Shown here in pieces: positions 1 to 8,470 of a stretch of 38,026 bases of DNA. The position numbers and the translations under genes were made by a program. The notes below the pieces were generated by a model. That model worked only from the letters and a program-made list of their open reading frames with translations, was not told where the DNA came from and did no database searches. Origin of the DNA: Bacillota bacterium (GTDB taxonomy: Bacteria; Bacillota; Clostridia; Christensenellales; CAG-917); assembly GCA_023665365.1 (NCBI GenBank), contig JAMPEA010000011.1, positions 1 to 38,026 of the forward strand, in the 5' to 3' direction. The stretch's first letter is position 1, and each line of letters begins with the position of its first letter.

Positions 1-30
1 CCTTACCTGAAAACTCCTCATATCCCCCTG

Positions 31-51
31 CCCCCTTATTCTTTAAGGGGG
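31..51. repeat. Short G/C hairpin
   Basis: Seven-base perfect inverted repeat CCCCCTT / AAGGGGG around a seven-base loop. No U-rich run follows it on either strand, so it is not a convincing intrinsic terminator. It lies just outside the dispersed repeat at 79-257. Function unknown. Confidence 0.4.
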
Positions 52-78
52 AATTGGCGGTAAAATTTTATACTTATC

Positions 79-257
79 CAATTTTTAAGTTCGTAAAATC
101 TTGTAATTTGCGTTCAAACAAGGAAAAGCAATTTTGCGAGCACATAAAGCCTATACCCGCAATAAAACGCGTTATTGGGATGAGTGACGCGAAAGGGGCG
201 ATTTTTATCTCGCCCAATTTTGAGTGTAAAACCTTGTAATTTAGATGATAGGCGCGA
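79..257. repeat. Dispersed intergenic repeat, copy A
   Basis: This non-coding stretch follows the J-domain protein gene. It shares long blocks with 21003-21170: a 22-base block at 118-139 (= 21039-21060), a 16-base block ATGAGTGACGCGAAAG at 180-195 (= 21104-21119), and a 28-base identical block at 227-254 (= 21141-21168). Between the blocks the copies differ by substitutions and small length changes. A degenerate version of the last block (around 90-112) also precedes the core, so the element is bracketed by direct repeats. There is no plausible ORF. A small hairpin GGGCGA / TCGCCC (196-215) is present only in this copy. It may be a non-autonomous dispersed element or a structured 3' untranslated element. 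Confidence 0.7.
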
Positions 258-267
258 ATTTTATTTT

Positions 268-903
268 TTAACAACATCTTATCAAATCGCCGCCCATACA
301 CTCGCAACAACAATCCGCACACCAAAGCGCTTGACACGCCGCGCAACAGCCGTCGGCGGTGCTTGCGGAGTTCTGCGAATAGGTGCGACCGGTCGAAGTG
401 CCGTTGTCTTGATAAACGTTTTGCGTGCCGTCGTAGGGACGAGACCCGTCAACTTTCTTTTTTATGTTTTCGAGCGCGCGCTGATATTTGGGATTGCTCG
501 GGTCCATTTGCAAGGCGATTTCAAGCTGTTTTTTGCTGTCGTTGAGCCAGTTTTTCTCGTAAAAGACGATGGATTGAAAATAGTGCCACTCCGCGCCTCT
601 GAACGACACTTTGTCGAGTTCTTTTTGCGCGAGGTCGGGATTTTTGTCGCGGATAGCCTGTTTTACGTTCTCGAAAGAGGAATTGCCCTCGCCGGACACG
701 GTGGCGTTTTCGTGGCACATTTCCATAGCGTCCTTGTAGGCTTGCTCGATTTGCTCGACCTTGCGCGCGGCGAGCGCGCCTGCCTCGCCCTCGTCGAAGA
801 TATGCTCCTTATACATATCGCGCTTGGCTTTGTACGCCTCGTAGATTTCGTTTTGGGAAGCGTTTTTGCTTATTCCCAAAATTACAAACGGGTCACTTGA
901 CAT
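268..903 (-). CDS. Degenerate J-domain protein with TPR-like middle and Cys-rich tail
   Basis: The 211-residue protein starts like a DnaJ J domain (DPFVILGISKNAS, then an EIYEAYKAKRDMY helix and a second helix ending EQAYKDAM). The HPD tripeptide that stimulates DnaK is absent; the equivalent region reads KEHIFDE. Residues about 70-150 resemble a TPR helix pair (WHYFQSIVFYEKNW, then ALQMDPSNPKYQRALE). The last 30 residues hold about ten cysteines in paired clusters ending LIRCC, suggesting metal binding or lipid/membrane association. A good Shine-Dalgarno AAAGGAG lies seven bases before the ATG. The start overlaps the end of the upstream DUF5685 gene by 22 bases, so the two are probably translationally coupled. 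Role unknown; a canonical DnaK co-chaperone is unlikely. Confidence 0.8.
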   Translation of the reverse strand: MSSDPFVILGISKNASQNEIYEAYKAKRDMYKEHIFDEGEAGALAARKVEQIEQAYKDAMEMCHENATVSGEGNSSFENVKQAIRDKNPDLAQKELDKVSFRGAEWHYFQSIVFYEKNWLNDSKKQLEIALQMDPSNPKYQRALENIKKKVDGSRPYDGTQNVYQDNGTSTGRTYSQNSASTADGCCAACQALWCADCCCECMGGDLIRCC

Positions 904-1742
904 TTTTCGTCTCCTTTGAGCAGTCGCTCCATCTGCATTTTTATCCCCAGATAAACCGTGTTGCTTAGAACTCCCTCGTACAGCACGATATTCATCCTGT
1001 TGTAGCTGCCTACCATCTTATTGTAGGTCGAGTTAAGCAAAAACGCCAGCTCGTCTTTATTTTTTTCGAGATATTCGCGCTTATTTTCGCACTCGCCGTA
1101 GTTCAGTAAAAGCGGATTATATCTATGCTTTTTGCAATCCTTTTCAACGTCGTCAACCGCGTCGAGCAGATATACCATTCGCCCGAGGTTGTAGGTGAAG
1201 TCGTCTATATCGCTATCCGTCTTTACGAGCTCGCGGGTGATGTCGCGCATAAGCGACGCGAAGCAGTCTGCGACTCTGTCTATGCTGTCGCAATTTTCCT
1301 TTTCGAGCGCGTTTAGCCTCTTGAAGCTGTCCTTCATAAGCGCATCGATTTTCGGCAGTCGCTTTGCCGCCTTGCGCTTGCGAAGCGCGAGCCTCCACTT
1401 GATGAGCGCGCGCGACTTTTTGCCGTCGTGTACGTCGTCCTCGGCGTTATAGTAGACGAGCATCGCCGCAAGGTCCGCCATTTTCAAAGAAATTTCGTCG
1501 GGCACGACTATGACCTTTTTCTTGCCGTTATAGACGCACAGCTTTCTCTCGAACTTGACCTCGCTCCCCGCGAGACAGTGTATAAGCACGTTATAAAAGG
1601 TTATATCGTAGTTGGTGCAAAGCCGCGTGACCTCCGAGCCCGTCTTGTGAAGCGCTTTGCATAGCCCGCAATAAAAGGCTTGAAAGACGTTGAAGTCCTT
1701 GATATACATATTGTTTTTGTCAGGTATGACGTATCCGAACAT
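882..1742 (-). CDS. DUF5685 family protein
   Basis: The 286-residue protein opens MFGYVIPDK and has the conserved AFYCGLCKALHK segment with two cysteines near residues 29-32, followed by a TFYNVL motif and a DDVHDGKK segment. These match the uncharacterised DUF5685 family of Clostridia as I recall it. It is predicted to be mainly helical and has no signal peptide. A GAGG sequence about nine bases upstream of the ATG is a modest ribosome-binding site. The downstream J-domain gene overlaps its 3' end, and this pairing suggests a joint role, perhaps in protein assembly or metal handling. That role is inference; no biochemical function is established. Confidence 0.8.
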   Translation of the reverse strand: MFGYVIPDKNNMYIKDFNVFQAFYCGLCKALHKTGSEVTRLCTNYDITFYNVLIHCLAGSEVKFERKLCVYNGKKKVIVVPDEISLKMADLAAMLVYYNAEDDVHDGKKSRALIKWRLALRKRKAAKRLPKIDALMKDSFKRLNALEKENCDSIDRVADCFASLMRDITRELVKTDSDIDDFTYNLGRMVYLLDAVDDVEKDCKKHRYNPLLLNYGECENKREYLEKNKDELAFLLNSTYNKMVGSYNRMNIVLYEGVLSNTVYLGIKMQMERLLKGDEKCQVTRL

Positions 1743-1930
1743 GGGCTTCGACCTCGGGGCGGCTGCCGTCCTTATAGAATCGGCGTTTATCGTTATCGCG
1801 TATATTATATATTATCCAATTATTCGATTATATATTATTTTTCAATATAATGCCACACTTTTATTAAAACATAATTAAGACGATTTTGCAATATTTGGCT
1901 GTCAAGCACGTCTTTTGTTTATTTTGCGAC
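1743..1930. other. AT-rich intergenic region upstream of the DUF5685 gene
   Basis: 188 bases between the end of trpS and the DUF5685 start. The central part (about 1800-1875) is strongly AT-rich on the minus strand, with several TATAAT-like hexamers, so the DUF5685 promoter is likely here. I could not single out one -35/-10 pair. A six-base inverted repeat AAGACG / CGTCTT (1877-1914) lies 3' of trpS but lacks a U-tract. Confidence 0.4.
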
Positions 1931-2950
1931 CTAAAACGAAAGCAATCCGACCTTCTTTTTGACCTTTCTCAGAGTACGTTCGGCAAGCGAAGCGGCTTTT
2001 TCCGCACCCTCCTTGGCGATTTGCAGGATATAGTCCTTATCGGCGATATAGCGCAGATAGCTTTCACGAATGGGCTTAAACTTAGCCGCGACAGCCTCGC
2101 CTACGGCAATCTTGAACGTGCCGTAGCCCTGCCCCGCAAACTCGCGCTCGACGGCATCGGTCGGCTTGTTTTCAATCGCGGAATAAATCGTGATGAGGTT
2201 TGAGATGCCCGCCTTATCCTCGCTCATTCGGATTTCATTGCCGCTGTCGGTGACGGCGCGCTTGAAGCGGCGCACAATCGTAGCCTCGTCGTCTATAATC
2301 GAAATCGTGGCGTTTTGGTCGGGGTCGGACTTGGACATCTTTGCGGTTGGGTCTTGAAGGGAGCATATCTTCGCGCCAGTCGTCGGGATATATCCCTCGG
2401 GGACTTTAAACGTCTCGCCGTAGCGGTTGTTGAAGCGTATCGCAATATCGCGCGTGAGTTCGAGATGCTGTTTTTGGTCGATGCCCACGGGCACAAGGTC
2501 GGAGTTGAAAAGCAGTATATCCGCCGCCATAAGCACGGGATAATCCATAAGCCCCATATTCACGTTGTCGGCGTGCTTGGCGCTCTTGTCCTTGAACTGG
2601 GTCATTCTCGACGCTTCGCCCACGTAGGTATTGCAGTTGAGTATCCAAGCGAGCTCGGCGTGCTGACGCACTTGGGATTGAAAGTACATTATCGCTTTAT
2701 CGGGGTCAAGCCCGCACGCCAAAAACTGCGCGAAAAAGTTGAGCGCGGTTTGGCGGAACTCGCTCGGCTCGCGCCTGACGGTGAGCGCGTGCAGGTCGGC
2801 GATGAAGAATATCGAATCGAAATCCGATTGCATCTTCTGCCAATTCTTGACCGCGCCCAAGTAGTTGCCGAGCGTGATTGTGCCGGTGGGCTGTATTCCG
2901 CTTAAAATAATCTTTTTGCGCTGAGCGTTTTCGTTGTCAATCGTAGCCAT
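1931..2950 (-). CDS. trpS: Tryptophanyl-tRNA synthetase
   Basis: Class I aminoacyl-tRNA synthetase that charges tRNA-Trp in the cytoplasm. The 339-residue length is normal for bacterial TrpS. The HIGH-type signature appears as PTGTITLGNYLGA (residues 21-33) and the second ATP-binding motif as KMSKSDPD (204-211). GIDQKQHLELTRDIA (157-171), typical of TrpS, is also present. The start has AGAGG five bases upstream. The gene lies 15 bases downstream of threonine synthase and is probably the last gene of the ATPase-thrC-trpS unit. No T-box leader is visible. Confidence 0.96.
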   Translation of the reverse strand: MATIDNENAQRKKIILSGIQPTGTITLGNYLGAVKNWQKMQSDFDSIFFIADLHALTVRREPSEFRQTALNFFAQFLACGLDPDKAIMYFQSQVRQHAELAWILNCNTYVGEASRMTQFKDKSAKHADNVNMGLMDYPVLMAADILLFNSDLVPVGIDQKQHLELTRDIAIRFNNRYGETFKVPEGYIPTTGAKICSLQDPTAKMSKSDPDQNATISIIDDEATIVRRFKRAVTDSGNEIRMSEDKAGISNLITIYSAIENKPTDAVEREFAGQGYGTFKIAVGEAVAAKFKPIRESYLRYIADKDYILQIAKEGAEKAASLAERTLRKVKKKVGLLSF

Positions 2951-2965
2951 TTTATCCTCTCGCTA

Positions 2966-4435
2966 TTATTTCTTTATAAAGTTTAAGATTGCGTCGCCGA
3001 CTAAGCCTGCGTCGATGACGGTCGTATGTATTTCGTCCCTGTATTGAAGCCCCATAAGGCATTCGGGACAGTCGAGCGCGGTGAAAATCTGCAATTTTGC
3101 GATAGCCTTAAACGGGTCGTTTTCGCGCGTGCCGAGCGCGGACAACACGCTCAAAGCGTGCTTAAACGGGCTCGAAACGGACAAAATCACCGTTGCGGTC
3201 TCGTCCTCCGTCTCGCAGGAGTAGTCGTTATAGACGCTCGCGCCCACCGCGGTGTGCGTGTCCATAACGTAGTCGTCGAGGTCAAAGAAAGTGAATATCG
3301 CCTCTTTCACGTCGTCCTCGTCCGCCCAACCTGCCTCGAATATTCTGTCGCGCAGGACGTCGGGGTCGAACTCGAATTTCTTTTCTGCCGCAAGCCTGTC
3401 AAACAACTCGCAAACAAGCGAGCCGTCCCGCCCGCAAACCTCAAATATAAGTCTTTCGATATTGCTTGCGAAAAGCACGTCCATAGACGGCGACGAGGTT
3501 TTGAAACGCTTGCGGTCTACGTCGTACACGCCGGTATTGAAAAAGTCTGTAAGCGCGTTATTTTCGTCGCTTGCGAGGATAAACTTATTTACGGGCAGAC
3601 CCATTTTATACGCGTAATATCCCGCAATAGCCTCGCTGAAATCCCCCGTTGGAATTGCGAAATCTATCCTTTCGCCAAGCTCGATTTCTCCGCCGTTTAC
3701 GAGGTCGCAGTACGCCGAAACGAAATATGCGATTTTAGCGACGATACTTGCGATATTCAGATTATCCGCGGCGCAGATTTTATATCCGCAATTTTCAAGC
3801 CGCGTATTGATTTCCCTGTCGTTAAGCGCCTTTCTCGCCGCCGCCTGCACGTCGTCGAAGCCGCCATTTACGCCCGCAATATGCAGATTTCCGCCTGCGC
3901 ACGCAGTCAACTGCATGCGTTGCACGGGGCTCACTCCATTGACGGGATAGAGCGCGACTACCTCGATATTTTCGGCGTTATTAAAGGCGTCGAGCGCGCC
4001 CGTATCGCCGCTTGTCGCAATGAGCGCGAGCGTCTTTTCCTCACGCCCTAATCTACGCTTTGCGCACCCTATGAGCCGCGCAAGCAACGCCGAAGCCATA
4101 TCTTTTTCAGAGCAGGTCGGACCGTGCCACAGTTCGAGCATATAAAGCCCGTCCTCGATTTTCACGACGGGACATGGGTCGCTGTCGTCGAAGCGCGAAT
4201 AGGCGTTATTTGCAATGTCGAGAAGCTCCTCGAAGTCGAACTCGTCGAAGTGCAGCGAGAGTATTTTTGCCACGCGCTCCTGATAGTCCATCTTCAAAAG
4301 GCTGTCCAACGTCGCCGCGTCCAAATGCGGGAAAGACGACGGAACAAAAAGTCCGCCGTCGTCCGATATACCTTTTACGATAGCCTCGCTCGCAAAAACC
4401 GCCTCTAAGGCGTTGCGAGTGCTTGTATACTTCAT
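2966..4435 (-). CDS. thrC: Threonine synthase
   Basis: PLP enzyme converting O-phosphohomoserine to threonine. The 489-residue protein has the long bacterial/fungal-type architecture. It begins MKYTSTRN, has GGLFVP near residue 27, and carries the PLP-lysine region WHGPTCSEKDMA with the predicted Schiff-base Lys at 111. The phosphate-binding motif ATSGDTGALDAF follows. The residues before the lysine (CSEK) differ from the usual LAFK, a local variation worth noting. The ATG is one base past the stop codon of the upstream ATPase gene, with GAGG inside that gene's 3' end, implying translational coupling. It sits in an operon with trpS. Confidence 0.95.
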   Translation of the reverse strand: MKYTSTRNALEAVFASEAIVKGISDDGGLFVPSSFPHLDAATLDSLLKMDYQERVAKILSLHFDEFDFEELLDIANNAYSRFDDSDPCPVVKIEDGLYMLELWHGPTCSEKDMASALLARLIGCAKRRLGREEKTLALIATSGDTGALDAFNNAENIEVVALYPVNGVSPVQRMQLTACAGGNLHIAGVNGGFDDVQAAARKALNDREINTRLENCGYKICAADNLNIASIVAKIAYFVSAYCDLVNGGEIELGERIDFAIPTGDFSEAIAGYYAYKMGLPVNKFILASDENNALTDFFNTGVYDVDRKRFKTSSPSMDVLFASNIERLIFEVCGRDGSLVCELFDRLAAEKKFEFDPDVLRDRIFEAGWADEDDVKEAIFTFFDLDDYVMDTHTAVGASVYNDYSCETEDETATVILSVSSPFKHALSVLSALGTRENDPFKAIAKLQIFTALDCPECLMGLQYRDEIHTTVIDAGLVGDAILNFIKK

Positions 4436-4436
4436 A

Positions 4437-4859
4437 TCAGCCTCTATATTTCTGCATAAATTCGGGGAATTTATCCTCGTCCTCGCTCACCGTAAGCACG
4501 ATTTTGACGTCCGTGCTTTGCGCGAGTTTATACATATCGTCAAAGAACTCTTTCATCTCTTTTACGGTCTTTTCCAAGATGCGGTGCGCGCCGTCCACGT
4601 AGAGAGTTTCGATATCGTGGTTGCCCGCGAGCACGCCCTTTATAAAGCCGATGAGCGCGTCGTTTGAGATAGGCGCGTCGCCGTGCTTCAAGCACTGCGC
4701 GTTGATGACGCGCACTTGATGCACAATCGAACACATATATCTATCCGTATAGGTCACAAATACTATGTCGCCCTTTGCCGAATCGACGTTGGCGTTTGCC
4801 ATATCTATAATTTGTTTGGTTTTGCCGGTGCCTTTGGCGCCTGTGATAAGTTGAATCAT
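4437..4859 (-). CDS. Small P-loop ATP-binding protein
   Basis: The 140-residue cytoplasmic protein has an N-terminal Walker A motif (GAKGTGKTK, residues 7-15) and a later hydrophobic strand ending LYVDGAH (about 85-91) that could serve as Walker B. It has no signal peptide or membrane segment. Close relatives in clostridia are small orphan ATPases, sometimes annotated loosely as PilT- or RecA-like; the function is not known. The ribosome-binding site GGAGGTGG is strong and a good promoter (4879-4907) lies immediately upstream. It is the first gene of a unit with thrC and trpS. Confidence 0.8.
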   Translation of the reverse strand: MIQLITGAKGTGKTKQIIDMANANVDSAKGDIVFVTYTDRYMCSIVHQVRVINAQCLKHGDAPISNDALIGFIKGVLAGNHDIETLYVDGAHRILEKTVKEMKEFFDDMYKLAQSTDVKIVLTVSEDEDKFPEFMQKYRG

Positions 4860-4878
4860 AATCCACCTCCGTAACTAT

Positions 4879-4907
4879 ATTTTATTAAATATATGGGATT
4901 ATTTCAA
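4879..4907 (-). promoter_or_regulatory. Sigma-A type promoter of the ATPase-thrC-trpS unit
   Basis: On the minus strand, TTGAAA (4902-4907), a 17-base spacer and TAAAAT (4879-4884). The predicted transcript starts near 4872, giving a very short leader of about a dozen bases that contains the GGAGGTGG ribosome-binding site. Confidence 0.6.
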
Positions 4908-4960
4908 CCCTCAATTTTATTTTTTTCGGATATTTTGCGATTTTATTTGAAAAACCGCGA

Positions 4961-6046
4961 TTATTCGATATTTTCGAGCATTTTATTTTGGAGCGCGATT
5001 TGCAGTGCGGAAATCATCTCGTCCATTTCGCCGAGCAGAAATTTATCGAGGGAGTAGAGGGTAAGCCCTATGCGGTGGTCGGTGACTCTGCCCTGCGGAA
5101 AGTTGTAGGTGCGTATGCGCTCGCTCCTATCTCCCGTGCCCACCTGAGCGCGGCGGTTTTCGGCGTACTCCTTTTGCGCCTGCGACTGATAAAAATCGTA
5201 CACCCTCGATTTGAGCACTTTAAGCGCCTTTTCCCTGTTTTTAATCTGACTGCGCTCGTCTTGGCACTCGACGACTATGCCCGTAGGCAGGTGGGTCATT
5301 CTGATTGCGCTTTCCGTCTTGTTGACGTGCTGACCGCCCGCGCCGCCCGAACGATAGGTATCCACCTTTATGTCGTTTTCGTTGAGATTTATCTCTACGT
5401 CCTGCGCCTCGGGAAGCACCGCTACGGTGACGGTCGAGGTGTGCACTCTGCCCTGCGACTCCGTCTCGGGCACGCGCTGGACTCTGTGCACGCCGCTTTC
5501 GAATTTCAGCTTGCCGTATACGCCCTTGCCCGTTATCATAAACACAAGCTCCTTCGCGCCGCCGAGCTCGGTGTAATTCATATTGACTTCTTCCACCTTC
5601 CAGCGGTTTGCGTCGGCGTAGTGGCGATACATTTTCATAAGCTCCGTGCCGAACAGCGACGCTTCGTCTCCGCCCGCGCCCGCGCGTATTTCCATAATTA
5701 CGTTGTTATTTTCGTTGGGGTCTTTGGGGAGCAACGCGAGTTTGATTTCGTCTACGTCCTTATCGAGCGCCTCGCGCAGTTCGTCCGCCTCCTGCTTGGC
5801 GAGGCTTTTCATCTCGACGTCGGTCTCGGTTGCGATAATCTCGTTGCAGTCCTCCAAATCGCTTTTATGCCTTTTGAACAGCGCGTACTTTTCGACGATG
5901 GGTTGAAGGTCGGAGTGCTCCTTTGAAAACGCCCTAAACTGTTCTTGGTCCGAGATGACCTCGGGCTTGGAGAGACTCTCGCCCAGTTCGGCATATCGCG
6001 CGTCGATTTTGTCGAGTTTTAAAATCAATCCTTCGCTTATCTTCAT
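4961..6046 (-). CDS. prfA: Peptide chain release factor 1
   Basis: Class I release factor recognising UAA and UAG. Its 361 residues are the normal length. The anticodon-like tripeptide is PET (193-195), the PxT form that distinguishes RF1 from the SPF of RF2. The peptidyl-hydrolysis motif GGQ is at 237-239 ([15 protein letters not shown]), and its glutamine is the substrate of PrmC. The ATG overlaps the stop codon of the DUF1385-PrmC gene in an ATGA arrangement, so the factor and its modifying enzyme are translationally coupled. Confidence 0.97.
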   Translation of the reverse strand: MKISEGLILKLDKIDARYAELGESLSKPEVISDQEQFRAFSKEHSDLQPIVEKYALFKRHKSDLEDCNEIIATETDVEMKSLAKQEADELREALDKDVDEIKLALLPKDPNENNNVIMEIRAGAGGDEASLFGTELMKMYRHYADANRWKVEEVNMNYTELGGAKELVFMITGKGVYGKLKFESGVHRVQRVPETESQGRVHTSTVTVAVLPEAQDVEINLNENDIKVDTYRSGGAGGQHVNKTESAIRMTHLPTGIVVECQDERSQIKNREKALKVLKSRVYDFYQSQAQKEYAENRRAQVGTGDRSERIRTYNFPQGRVTDHRIGLTLYSLDKFLLGEMDEMISALQIALQNKMLENIE

Positions 6047-7902
6047 ACTTTTCTCTCGACGAGAGCAATGCGCTCGACGCCTCCCATATCCTTTATAATC
6101 CTAACGTCGTATTCGTCGAAAATATTTTTAATCTCGTCCGCTTGATTTATCCCGAATTCCAAAAGCAAAACGCCGTCCTCTTTCAAATGCGCGTCGAGAC
6201 CGCTTGCGATTTTGCGGTAGAAATCAAGTCCGTCCTTTCCGCCGTCGAGCGCGATAATCGGCTCGAAATTTTTCACTCTTTCGTCGAGCGTATTTATATC
6301 TTCGCTCGGGATATACGGCGGATTTGAAATTATCACGTCGAAATCGCCCTCTATATCCTGCCACATATCGCTTTTTACAAACTCGACGTTTACGCCGACG
6401 TTGAGCGCGTTCGCCTTTGCGACTTGCAACGCGCCCTCGCTTATATCGCTTGCGACTACGCTAGCGCCGCTTATCGACGCCGCAGTCACGGCGATTGCGC
6501 CGCTTCCAGTACACAAATCGAGCACGCTAACGTCCGCATTGTTTTCAACTCGGTTTTGTCTTTCGCTTATCTCGGCAATCGCGCGCTCGCAAAGCTCCTC
6601 TGTTTCGGGGCGAGGGATAAGCACGTTTCTATTCACGGAAATTTTTATGCCGTAGAAATCCGCGTTGCCCATCGCGTACTGCAAGGGCGTGCCGTCCGCC
6701 ATACGTTTTGCTATCTCAGTCGCGCTTTCGTACTGCGTTTTGGCGAGCGATTTAAGCTCGAATAGCATACTGCGCTTGACCCCCGTCGCCTCTGCGAAAA
6801 TCCAATCCAAATCCGCATCGTCCGCGCCCTTTGCAATCTCGCTTACGTTGCTTCTCGCAACTTCGTAGGGCACGCTTATCTCAAACTTGCGCTCGGGCAG
6901 ATTGGGGTTTTCGTCCATCTCCATAACCGTCTTAAACGCCGTGAGCGAAACCTCCAACATATCGTCGGTCGGCTCTTTGGTGGTCAGCTTTTGAAGCGCC
7001 ATTCCGGGCGCGCGAAGTATGCGCACAAAGAGGCAATCGCTCTTTGCAAGCAGTTTCAAAAGCTCGTAGGACACCCCCGCTACGACGGGCAAAAACAACA
7101 GCTTGAAGCCGAGCTTTATAAGCGCGTCGAGGACTTTGTGTCCCACAAGCAAGCCGCACTTTTCAAGCATAAAGTTTATCAGCACAAATACGAGTATGCT
7201 CACCGTCACAACGAAAAATAAAAACGTAGTGCCGCAACGGCTGTGCTCGCGGCGCATAGACCTCGCGTTTTCCACAGTGAGGTCAAGCCCGTGCTCGTAG
7301 CAACTGATGACCTTGTGCTCCGCGCCGTGATACATAAACACCCTGCGCACGTCTTTCATAAGAGTGACGAGCAAAATGTAGGATATAAATATCGCTATCA
7401 TTATCCCGCCCTCGATTAGACTGTACCACAGGCTTTTCAGCGAGCTTAGCGCAATAGCCGCGGCGTTGTCGCAGATGAGCCCCGCAAGGAAATTCGGCAA
7501 AAATACGAATAAGCCCACCGCAAGCGCGATGCCCAACACGACAGAGACCGCCATAAGCACGTTCATCGGATTGATTTTAAACTTTTTTGCGACCCAGTTG
7601 TCGAATTTTGTCGGTTCTGCAAAATCGCCGTACACCTCGGCGGAACGCAGGATAATCCCTGTGCCTTGAAAGAGTTGCGTGACGAGATTGACGACGCCCC
7701 TAACGAACGGCAAGCGGAAAAAGACGTTTTTCTCCTTAACGCTTTTGATATACTTGCTTTCGACGGTTATATCGCCGCTTGCGGTGCGCACGGCAGTGGC
7801 AATGGAGCGCGAGCCTTTCATCATCACGCCTTCGAGCACCGCCTGCCCTCCGATAGAGGTGCGCCTGACCGCTTTGGATTTTGTATTTTTTGCTTTCGCC
7901 AT
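6043..7902 (-). CDS. prmC: DUF1385 (YqhQ-like) membrane protein fused to PrmC release-factor methyltransferase
   Basis: One open frame of 619 residues joins two proteins that are usually separate neighbours. Residues 1 to about 325 are DUF1385/YqhQ: the [14 protein letters not shown] start, the [15 protein letters not shown] motif (189-203), [10 protein letters not shown] (218-227), and hydrophobic segments near 112-148, 164-183, 225-247 and 264-287. Residues about 340-619 are Prm[14 protein letters not shown] (406-418), IPRPETEEL (429-437), the SAM-binding [13 protein letters not shown] (460-472) and the catalytic NPPY (527-530). PrmC methylates the GGQ glutamine of release factors, so the enzyme is predicted to be membrane-tethered. 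No Shine-Dalgarno is obvious before the ATG. The frame is uninterrupted across the junction. Confidence 0.93.
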   Translation of the reverse strand: MAKAKNTKSKAVRRTSIGGQAVLEGVMMKGSRSIATAVRTASGDITVESKYIKSVKEKNVFFRLPFVRGVVNLVTQLFQGTGIILRSAEVYGDFAEPTKFDNWVAKKFKINPMNVLMAVSVVLGIALAVGLFVFLPNFLAGLICDNAAAIALSSLKSLWYSLIEGGIMIAIFISYILLVTLMKDVRRVFMYHGAEHKVISCYEHGLDLTVENARSMRREHSRCGTTFLFFVVTVSILVFVLINFMLEKCGLLVGHKVLDALIKLGFKLLFLPVVAGVSYELLKLLAKSDCLFVRILRAPGMALQKLTTKEPTDDMLEVSLTAFKTVMEMDENPNLPERKFEISVPYEVARSNVSEIAKGADDADLDWIFAEATGVKRSMLFELKSLAKTQYESATEIAKRMADGTPLQYAMGNADFYGIKISVNRNVLIPRPETEELCERAIAEISERQNRVENNADVSVLDLCTGSGAIAVTAASISGASVVASDISEGALQVAKANALNVGVNVEFVKSDMWQDIEGDFDVIISNPPYIPSEDINTLDERVKNFEPIIALDGGKDGLDFYRKIASGLDAHLKEDGVLLLEFGINQADEIKNIFDEYDVRIIKDMGGVERIALVERKV

Positions 7903-8023
7903 ATTGTTGATTTAAAAATTTTGTTGTTTGTTTTATTTATCCGACTTAAAGAAAATGGGATATTTGGATGCAGTGCGTTTAACTTGTTAAAACGGGATAT
8001 TTGCGATGATTTTGCGTTTTCTC

Positions 8024-8079
8024 GCAAGGTTTTGGTCGCACCCAACGTACAAAGCGTACGTGGTGCGCCAAGTTCTTGC
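8024..8079. repeat. Long imperfect hairpin with a GTAC-AAAGC-GTAC core
   Basis: The region between rpmE and the DUF1385-PrmC gene holds nested inverted repeats: GCAAG / CTTGC outside, then TTGG / CCAA, then CGCACC / GGTGCG, and ACGTAC / GTACGT closing an AAAGC loop (8045-8061). No U-tract follows on the minus strand. The core resembles the hairpin core at 21196-21212 (GTAC, WAAGC, GTAC), so this may be another member of a dispersed structured repeat. Confidence 0.5.
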
Positions 8080-8115
8080 AAAAAACACAAAAGGGCGCAA
8101 ATAGCACGTTTTATT

Positions 8116-8149
8116 AAAAATTGTAGGCACAAGAGAATTGTGCCTACAA
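8116..8149 (-). terminator. Intrinsic terminator of rpmE
   Basis: A perfect 12-base inverted repeat TTGTAGGCACAA / TTGTGCCTACAA (8121-8132, 8138-8149) with a five-base loop. On the minus strand it is followed at once by TTTTT (8116-8120). It begins four bases past the rpmE stop codon. Confidence 0.85.
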
Positions 8150-8152
8150 CTT

Positions 8153-8359
8153 TTAGTCCAAATTGTATCTTTTTTTGAACTTGTCAACACGTCCGCCCGT
8201 ATCAACCAACTTCTGCTTGCCGGTGAAATAGGGGTGGCACTTGGAGCAGATTTCGACTTTCATCTCGGGAACGTCTTTGGTAGTGCCCGTGACAAAGGTG
8301 TTTCCGCAAGCGCAAGTGACCTTGACTTCGTGGTACTCTGGATGGATACCTTCTTTCAT
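8153..8359 (-). CDS. rpmE: Ribosomal protein L31 (zinc-binding type)
   Basis: 68-residue large-subunit ribosomal protein. The start at 8359 ([14 protein letters not shown]) is chosen over an upstream in-frame ATG because AGGAG lies seven bases before it and the product matches L31 length. Four cysteines, C16 and C18 (CAC) and C38 and C41 (CSKC), form the zinc ribbon of the C+ type. The C-terminal [20 protein letters not shown] is characteristic. It has its own consensus promoter and terminator and so is probably monocistronic, upstream of the DUF1385-PrmC/prfA pair. Confidence 0.97.
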   Translation of the reverse strand: MKEGIHPEYHEVKVTCACGNTFVTGTTKDVPEMKVEICSKCHPYFTGKQKLVDTGGRVDKFKKRYNLD

Positions 8360-8430
8360 TGCAGTACTCCTAAATCGTTTTTTTACGCCCACACGCGCCG
8401 CGTCGCGCGCATATGACATAAAGTTTCTTT

Positions 8431-8459
8431 ATTATAAACGCAAATAGACCGCTTGTCAA
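8431..8459 (-). promoter_or_regulatory. Consensus promoter of rpmE
   Basis: On the minus strand, TTGACA (8454-8459), a spacer of exactly 17 bases and TATAAT (8431-8436): a perfect sigma-A consensus. The transcript should start near 8424, leaving a leader of about 65 bases that contains a GC-rich stretch (8390-8411). That stretch could fold but resembles no motif I recognise. Confidence 0.85.
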
Positions 8460-8470
8460 TTTATTTTGAC

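Noticed and set aside
1877..1914. Inverted repeat AAGACG / CGTCTT after trpS as a terminator
   Set aside because: Six-base arms with a 26-base loop and no U-run on the minus strand; too weak to call.
3026..4051. Long plus-strand open frame opposite threonine synthase
   Set aside because: It is the antisense shadow of thrC in a region of codon-biased GC content, with no ribosome-binding site and no recognisable domain; the minus-strand protein has all family motifs.
8225..8240. T-box-like GGGTGGCAC sequence
   Set aside because: It lies inside the rpmE coding region on the opposite strand, with no specifier stem or T-box antiterminator context and no synthetase gene downstream.
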